Assembly (NCBI RefSeq): GCF_000208865.1
Contig: NC_018394.1
Coordinates: forward strand, 2,379,964-2,443,963
Direction of reading: 5' to 3'
Length of the DNA stretch: 64,000 nucleotides
DNA from: Neospora caninum Liverpool
Taxonomy: Eukaryota > Apicomplexa > Conoidasida > Eucoccidiorida > Sarcocystidae
The notes beneath the pieces are model-generated. The model was given only the letters and a program-made list of their open reading frames with translations, did no database searches and was not told the origin of the DNA. Of this stretch, positions 57,313-64,000 are shown in pieces. The stretch's first letter is position 1, and the number at the start of each line of letters is the position of its first letter. Both the position numbers and the translations under genes were made by a program.

Positions 57313-60300
57313 TTCCGCTCGCTTTCCGAGCGACGCGCGAAGCTCTGTTTCCCAAACAGGGCGGAGGAACGGCCGGAAAGAGGGGGGAGAATGGCGTGCC
57401 CAGTGTGGCAAGAAGGAAGACACTGATGACGACAGCCGCGACGAAGACTGAGACTGGAGAGGACGTCGGCCCCAGAGAGACAGAAGGCGACAAACAAAGT
57501 ATCACGAGGAAACCAGAAGAAGGTGGAGAAAACCAGACGCAGACGGACCGAGAAGTGCCTTCAGGGGTGACCTGGGAAGAGGCGGCTGGGGCTGCCGAAG
57601 ACAAACGGCAGAAAAGGAAACGGTCGAGGCCAGAAAGAAGGCCTGGCTCAGGCGCACGAAACCCGGGCGGAGCATGAACTCCCAGTTAACAAATCAAATG
57701 GATATCAAAGACGGCGTGGAAAACGCACAAAGTGAGAATTCGTCGGCAGCAACGCTGTTCCATCGGCGCGGGGACGACACCCCCGCGGGCTTCGTTTGCC
57801 TCGCCCAGCAGAGGACGATTCCCCGGCAGGCCTTTCTCTACGGCGGCGAGAAGTTCCCGCGCGGGTTTAGGGCTGCCGTACCCTACGCGCGCATGAATGT
57901 CAACAGCTGGAAGGGAATGAATACCGCACAACGGATCAGACAGCTCGGGTCACGGACAGAGGGCTGAGGCCAATAGTTGGATTTCCAAGAAGCGGAAGGA
58001 TCCAGGAGCAAAAACTTTCGAGCGATTCCTTTGCGCCAGCAGAAGAGAGAACGGGAAATCGAGGGCAGAAGCAAGAGTCCAGGCGACCAGGAGAGACTGG
58101 GAGCTCAGCAAAAAATTCCGGTAGGTGCCGGGGGCCCGGCGATGGAATTTGCCAGGGAAAACGCTAAGGGCAATGTGTACGAAGACGAGGGACGGCGAGG
58201 CAGTCCGAACGTGAAAACAAGGAGACAGCAGACACCGCGAGAAACCGAGACCCAACCGATTTTGGAGACGCAGATATTCGAGTGTGGAAAGACAGGCTGA
58301 AGGCAGGATACGGGGCACGACCGATAGCAGATGAATAGCAGAAGTAGTGCCCACGAAACGAAGGAAACATCGAGTTCTCTGTGTGTGTGAGATACTCGCC
58401 AGGACTGCAAGACAAGGGAAGAAACTGATTAGTTGTTACGAGTCTGAGGAAAGGTGGAAACCTGTTCCGGCACCTTCCTGGCACCCGCTCTTTCCTGGGA
58501 GACGAGAGGCGTGGAACGAACTCGCTCGAAGTCCTCTACAAGCCGTGCCTGTCCTCCCTCTGTCGGCAGGATTGACAGAAAACGCTGTCGCTTTTCCCCC
58601 CTCGTCTCCTCAGATATGCGCAAATACCGCCGAGTTATAGAGGACACCGTCCGGATTCGACGCTGTTGCCCCCTAATCTCCAACAGAGAAAAACCGCGGA
58701 GTGCGTCCCATGCCCCGGTTTCCGCGTGAGGTAACCGAAGGAAGAATCAAGTTTCGCTCTTCAATGAAACTCTCGCGCGTGTTATCAGTTCTCCAACCCT
58801 TCAACACCGTCCTCTAGAAGACGTCGTTGTCTCCGGAGCCCGCGAGAAAAGCATGCGGTGGCGCTAGGAGACCGCCAGAATTCCCTTTCTTCGTAATACA
58901 AAAAGCCAAGCAGACGAGTGTTGCTGACGGGGAGCGAGCGAAACCAAGGAAAGGGAGGGAGTTACAGACGCGAGAAGAGTCGGAAGTTCACACGGGCGAT
59001 ATCCCCCGAAAACTTTGTCGAGACAGCTCAGAAGGCACCCCCTCTTCCGCTGCTATATTGCAGCCATGATTGCGGTGCACAGACGCTTGTGAATGACCAA
59101 GCTGTAGTTGTTAGAGACCCGTACATCTCCCTCACAGGCATGAGATGGCGAAAACAGTAAGAGAGGCGAAACACACTCCAGGTATTCGAAGGAAACCAGT
59201 AAGAAACGAGCAAAAATACGACAGCAAACGCGCGGGGGGCGATGATCATCACTCTCGAGAGGGTTCTCGCAGACACGAGAAAACACCAGCGCGTGTGAGC
59301 AAGAACCACATATACGCCGACCCGCGTTTACACCGGCTCAGCAGAAATAAATCGAAAAATATAAAGGGGGATCCAACAGGAAGAGAGTCTCCTCAACACC
59401 ACGAAAAATCCCGTGTAGACGACGGAAAAATCAGCCAAAAGGTACCAGTTCATGTGAATATTTAACGAAAATTTGAGCCCGTGTCGGCGTATATACGGAG
59501 TTGCTATATTATATCAGCTCGCTGCGCTGCGTGTCCGTGTTGCCATAGTGTCGTCCTCAACAACTGCGTTTTCCAGTGTGCACGTTCCCTGCTTCGAATA
59601 GACAAACCAGTCTTCGTTGAAGTACTAGCGTTCTTTTGTGTTTTTTCCTTCAATCCAGAAGCTGTTGCTGCATGAGTTGTCCAGTTTGCGACTCCGTCTC
59701 TCCGCGCCTCTCCTTGCAAACGTTGAGCGGTGTCCGAGTGTTGTGTGGAGCTTGAGAGCAGGAAGCGGAGTTTGAGCCGCAGTTTTTCCTCTCTGGCTTT
59801 TCTTTCGCTCTTGCGGGTTTGCTGCTCTGGCAATTCAAAAGGAAGAAAACCTGTGTCTCTTACGTTTCCGATACGGTTTCTACCGCCACCGAGTTTGCTT
59901 TCAGCAAACGTCGACGGACGAGGCGGGAAGGTCCAGTCTCGCGAACCGTCGAGTTGCAAACTGCCAATGCTTTTTCTCCCAAAAAGCCGTGTGCCAAGTG
60001 TGTTTTGTGCCCGGCGCGCGGTTCGCCGTTACGTCTCTGCGTGACTGCCTCCTCTGGAGTGTGTGTCTAAGAACTGTTTGCGCTTCCGCGTATGATCCAT
60101 GCGCGGCAGAGAGAAAGCACCCAAAACTGCATCTGATTTCGTTCCGCGCGTGCACAGAAACAAACGTTAAAATAGGCGGCGTATTCCGGAGAGTCGTGAG
60201 CACAAGGCTTTCCCTCTCGCGACTTTCTTCGCATTTACTGAGTCAGTTCAAAGGCCGCTTGGTACCACCAGACGACGAAGGGAAGGTAGAGCCTGGACCC

Positions 60301-61249
60301 GCCAACCTTCATTGGTGTTTGGCGATTTCACACTTTTTTTCGCATTTCAGTCTCCATCGGCGGCGTCGAGTGGACGTGTGTCACGCGCTCCACAGCTCGT
60401 GGACTGTGGTAGCCAAAAGTCGCAACTGAAGCGGAAATCGTTCAAGGCGGTTTCCGGCGGCGGTGGAAGGTCAAGCGCTTGACTAGTTTCTGCCGGCGAA
60501 CGCCTTCTAGTAGGAGTTCTCTGTGGCGACAAGCCTGGTGCTAAGCACCGCAGCGGCTTCCAATTGAACGAGTGGTTCAATTCACACGGCTCTGCGCCGT
60601 TCATATGTGTGTGTATGTGTAGTTCCGCTTTGCTAATCGACTGTCATTGAGTTCATCGTCCCTAGCAGTCCTCTGTCAGTACCTGTCGCTAATTTGTGTG
60701 CAGTTGCATGTGTCCGCCTGGACCCCTGAACGCCAGTTCTGAGGCTGTGCGTTCGGGTGCGAAGACATTGACGGCGTGCTGTGCGCTTTATTCGATTTTC
60801 GAGCCTCTTGCTTTGCCGGGAGAGGGCCTTCCTCCTCGAGACTGAGACAAACATTTGGCTTAAGTGGTTGCGCACTTTTCGTAGTCGCGTTCGAGCTCCG
60901 GCACTGTCATCGCTTGTCAGAGGAGACAGTCGGGACGTCAGTGACTCTGCCCTGATAGCTAGTGAGGGCAGACGGCCCCAGCGATCACGCACTTTGTGCG
61001 CGAATGCTTGAGGCGTCCAGCGGAGCGCACTCACGTTCAAGTTGAACAGATCTCGGGGTGAGAAGGGGACAGGCTTACTGCAGACTCCCGGGGTGGTTTC
61101 CTCCGAGGGTTTGCGCAAGGCGTTCCCCCCTTTGTCGTTTCTTCCCGCCGGCGCGTTGGTCCGGTTTTCCAGGTTTTCGCCGTTTCCTCAAGCTTCCGTC
61201 GTCGGGGTGCAAAGGAGCGTTTCCCAAAGTTCCTTTTCACACGCGTCTG
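57313..61249. other. 3.9 kb interval between divergent genes
   Basis: Contains the promoters of the minus-strand J-protein gene and of the plus-strand Ser-rich gene. I see no convincing coding frame or RNA gene. The plus strand from about 59650 onward becomes richer in T and C, as in other leaders in this window. Confidence 0.45.
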
Positions 61250-62917
61250 ATGTGGTGGCCCCGTGAGTTCGACAGTCGACGCCGGCAGTCCACTGGGGGA
61301 ACCGACGCTCCCTCTACGGAGGAGACGTCTCCCTCAAGTGCGGATTTTTGTGCCCCAGCAAATCCGTTTCCGCCCCAATCACCGCAAGAAAGAGACCCGT
61401 TTTCAGAGAGCCCCGAGCAGGTCGCGCGGCCGACGCAGCCCGGTCTCATGGAGGAGTCACATGAGAAGCTGTGTGGAGATGTCTTTCGGCCGTTTCGCTC
61501 CCAGCACCACTGGCAGTCTTCTCCGTGTTTTGGCTCTTTTGCGCTCTCCTCCGATTTGTCTCCGCTCTACCGCCTCCGAAATGGTCCTGCGAGTCCTCGC
61601 ACGCCAAGTCTGACGCTCACGGCCTCTACCGGCGGGCGCCGTCTGAGTGTGCCTGGCAGTCTTCCCGAAGACAGTGTCCCTGCTGTCGCTTGCGATACTG
61701 AGACCGCGGTCGTTGTGTCTCCTTTGAGTCTGCCCAGCCTTGCTGTCTACGCAGGTGGGTGTGCAGCTCTGTCGCCCAAAGCCGGCGACTCCACGACGAG
61801 GCGGTCCATCTCCAGCGTGTCTACAGAGGCGTTTTCTCGCAACTCCATCACGAGTTGCGCCGCGACTTCTCTCTGGACTGACTCAGGGTGTTTGACGCCT
61901 TTCGGCACGGTCTCGCCAGGCGCTCTGTCGCGCCCGCTGGGCCACCCGCCGTCGACAGGGAGTTCCGATCAGTCGGCGAAGTCTCTGTCCACGTGTCGTT
62001 CCTGCCCCGCGTCCGTTTTCGCTTCGTACGTCAATGAGACCGGGTGCTTTGATGCGGGGTACGGGCTGCAGGAAGCGGAGGAAGAAGCGTCCGAGGCAGA
62101 CTCCGACGAGTTGGGAATACAGGACGGCAGCCAGGCGGGGACAATAGCCACTGCAGGGCGTGTGCGGGCCTCCAGTCTGTCTCTCGACCCGTGCACGGAT
62201 CCAACAAGAAGCGCTCTCTTGTTTGTTCCGCCGTATCTGAGGGAGAAAGCATCTCAAAAAGAACGGTTGGCCCCGTGCTCACCATCCTTCTCAGTTCACG
62301 CGGGCGCTGCTCGTCGCAGACTCCGCGACTCGCCGAGCCTCCTGGTCTGGGCTCCGCTCGCCAGCACCGATGCAGGGGAGCGGGAGCGAAAGGCGGAAAC
62401 GCGAGAACGAGGTGCGCCGCCTGCAAGCATTCCCTCGAAGGCCGCGGAGGACCCGAAGGCGACAAAGCCGCCAACTGGATGCCCCTCCTCGCCTGCCAGG
62501 GAAGAAGCACTCTCTCTGCGTGTGACGGAATCGCGAGGCGAGGTGCGCACTGGTGACACGTGGAGAGTGGCGCTTCCACAGAAGACGCAAGGAGGCAAGA
62601 GAAGCTCAGGAGTCACGAATGAGGACATGCGGACGACCTCTTCTGACCCGTCCGCCTCGAGGGAAATCTCACAGATTGAAGAGAAAGCCCTGTCCGCGGT
62701 CGTGCCTCCGCTCGTTGAGAGAGCGGGAGTTGAAGCATCGGGGGGGTGTCCCCCGGCGCAAACACAGCACGGTAGTTTGCAGCAGGACGCAGACAGGGTC
62801 AGCAATTTGAATGCGGTGATAGAAACGCGACAGGGAAATAACCATGGGCTCTGGGCGTCTTTCCAGTTGATTCGAAAGGTGAAGACGATGGAAAAGGCGT
62901 CGCTCGTCCTTCCCTAG
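61250..62917 (+). CDS. Hypothetical Ser/Pro-rich protein
   Basis: An open frame of 555 codons from the ATG at 61250 (MWWPREFDSRRRQ). The same frame is open from an earlier ATG at 61058, but those 64 residues are Arg/Pro/Cys-rich and look untranslated. The product is rich in Ser, Thr, Pro and Ala with an acidic patch (LQEAEEEASEADSDE, near 62070-62110) and no recognisable domain or membrane segment. It ends FQLIRKVKTMEKASLVLP. A possible donor near 62878 (AAAGGTGAAG) means this could be the first exon of a longer gene. No function assigned. Codon composition is like the disordered parts of neighbouring genes, so coding is likely but not certain. Confidence 0.5.
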   Translation: MWWPREFDSRRRQSTGGTDAPSTEETSPSSADFCAPANPFPPQSPQERDPFSESPEQVARPTQPGLMEESHEKLCGDVFRPFRSQHHWQSSPCFGSFALSSDLSPLYRLRNGPASPRTPSLTLTASTGGRRLSVPGSLPEDSVPAVACDTETAVVVSPLSLPSLAVYAGGCAALSPKAGDSTTRRSISSVSTEAFSRNSITSCAATSLWTDSGCLTPFGTVSPGALSRPLGHPPSTGSSDQSAKSLSTCRSCPASVFASYVNETGCFDAGYGLQEAEEEASEADSDELGIQDGSQAGTIATAGRVRASSLSLDPCTDPTRSALLFVPPYLREKASQKERLAPCSPSFSVHAGAARRRLRDSPSLLVWAPLASTDAGERERKAETRERGAPPASIPSKAAEDPKATKPPTGCPSSPAREEALSLRVTESRGEVRTGDTWRVALPQKTQGGKRSSGVTNEDMRTTSSDPSASREISQIEEKALSAVVPPLVERAGVEASGGCPPAQTQHGSLQQDADRVSNLNAVIETRQGNNHGLWASFQLIRKVKTMEKASLVLP

Positions 62918-63452
62918 CGAAAGGTTGGCAAAATGGAGAGGGGAACGGCTTTGCACAGATAAGGGAAGCGGGCGCCTCTCCGAAGCGCAGCGAAGCGGCT
63001 TCGCGCCTGCCCTCGAAGCCTCAGAAAGGCCGATGGGAGGCGACGAACGAAGAGCCCAGGGATTGAACGGACGGGAAACGGGATGAGTGACGAAAGGAAA
63101 AATGAAAGGGGTAGAGAGTAGATGGAGGCAGTTCTTTCTCGGAGGACGTAGGTTGATTTGTTCGTTGTCTGATCAATTTTGTTACGCATGAGTTTGTATG
63201 ACTTCTTCCTGAGTCTGCAAAGAGGAATGACGAACTGGAACAAACAATGTGGGGTGGGAGTCTGGCTCCAAATCTCTGTTCTCTGGCATTTTTATAGGCA
63301 ACCAAATTTTTCTTTAATGGCGATGTGATTCCGTTCTCGGTGGAACATTTGTTGAAAATCGGCTTCGGTTTTTCCTTGCGGCACCGTTAATGTATGCCTC
63401 TCTTCAGCCGCTCTGACGGGGAGAGTCCGGGGCGCTAGCTTCCCTGAGGGAC
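62918..63452. other. Noncoding interval
   Basis: Between the Ser-rich frame and the right-edge candidate exon; nothing recognisable. Confidence 0.4.
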
Positions 63453-63818
63453 TTATCTGTAGACCGTCTCTTCTTGCTGCTGAGAGAGCCTACGAGTAAT
63501 TAGGCCTCTGTTCCTTGCCTTTCCTTTGAACATTGTCATGCTTCCCGAAGGATCAGGCAACCAGATTTCATTCACTAGCTCGTCCGTCGACGCAGCGACC
63601 CAGAACACCTGATGTTTTGAGAGACGATGGATGAACGGAGATGAGTGAAACCGCCGTATATCAGAAAGCCCCATTTTTTCAAAGCATGAGATAGTCACTC
63701 GGATTTTCACCGTAGCCGGTAGAGCTCTGTCGTCCGCTGCTCGGAAGTTGGATTTGTGGTAAGCCAGCGCATCCCGGTTGAGCTCCGACAATGTTGCGCT
63801 TTTTTTGCTCTAGGGAAT
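63453..63818 (-). CDS. Possible terminal exon of a gene lying mostly beyond the right edge
   Basis: On the minus strand a CCCTAG acceptor near 63824-63819 opens a frame ending at a stop at 63453. It includes SELNRDALAYHKSNFRAADD, KIRVTISCFEKMG and HQVFWVAASTDELVNEIW. The alternation of strands and charged turns looks more like protein than its neighbours do. Another frame at 63864-63679 overlaps it, and I cannot choose between them with certainty. No family recognised. Confidence 0.25.
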
Positions 63819-64000
63819 CTCTTAGCAAGCGCTCGAGCTCACTTTGAACGGCCACGTGGATCAACTGAACTGACCACTATTTCTAGTTTCCCTGGCTCCA
63901 ATTCCGTTTTTCAGCAGTGTCCATTAGAGCGAACGCACATCAAGACCACAAGAGTGTGTTGCAGTTGTCTATTCTCAGCTGGAACCTATGTGCTCACATG

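Overview
The window looks like nuclear DNA of a tissue-cyst coccidian apicomplexan (Toxoplasma, Neospora, Hammondia or a close relative). The grounds are GC-rich coding sequence, short exons with clean GT-AG introns, long intergenic stretches, many TA microsatellites, recurrent GCATGC motifs and large proteins full of low-complexity insertions. The species is inferred from style, not shown directly. All spliced models below were built by hand by joining exons whose phases agree and whose joined protein matches a known family.

Left part (1-13 kb, minus strand): a large unrecognised protein starts at 4499 and runs off the left edge. Next come an orphan candidate terminal exon (7374-7694) and a three-exon type I mannose-6-phosphate isomerase (8098-11046) with all metal ligands. 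13.6-19.5 kb, minus: a divergent protein kinase split over at least eight exons, with an HLDIKPGN catalytic loop and DFD in place of DFG. 21.2 kb, plus: a small FAM241/DUF4605-type membrane protein. 25.2-27.1 kb, plus: a three-exon NAA50-type N-terminal acetyltransferase.

Middle (28.7-36.5 kb, minus): a 2,577-codon uninterrupted frame whose N-terminus resembles the TOF + LisH arrangement of the centriolar protein OFD1, followed by a long coiled coil and a disordered Ser/Pro/Arg tail. A 6.7 kb gene-poor block separates it from a divergently transcribed ten-exon LENG8/THP3-type SAC3/GANP protein (43.2-50.1 kb, plus; 999 residues), a likely mRNA-processing or export factor.

Right part: a multi-exon DNAJB12/B14-type ER-membrane J protein (57.3 kb leftwards, minus), convergent with the SAC3/GANP gene; a Ser-rich single-exon reading frame (61.25-62.9 kb, plus); and a low-confidence terminal exon at the right edge. 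Nothing suggests an operon or a shared pathway. The set is mostly housekeeping: sugar-nucleotide supply, N-terminal acetylation, ER chaperoning, mRNA handling and centriole. No mobile element, rRNA, convincing tRNA or CRISPR array was seen. The most interesting items are the OFD1-like protein, the DFD kinase and the large edge-truncated protein.
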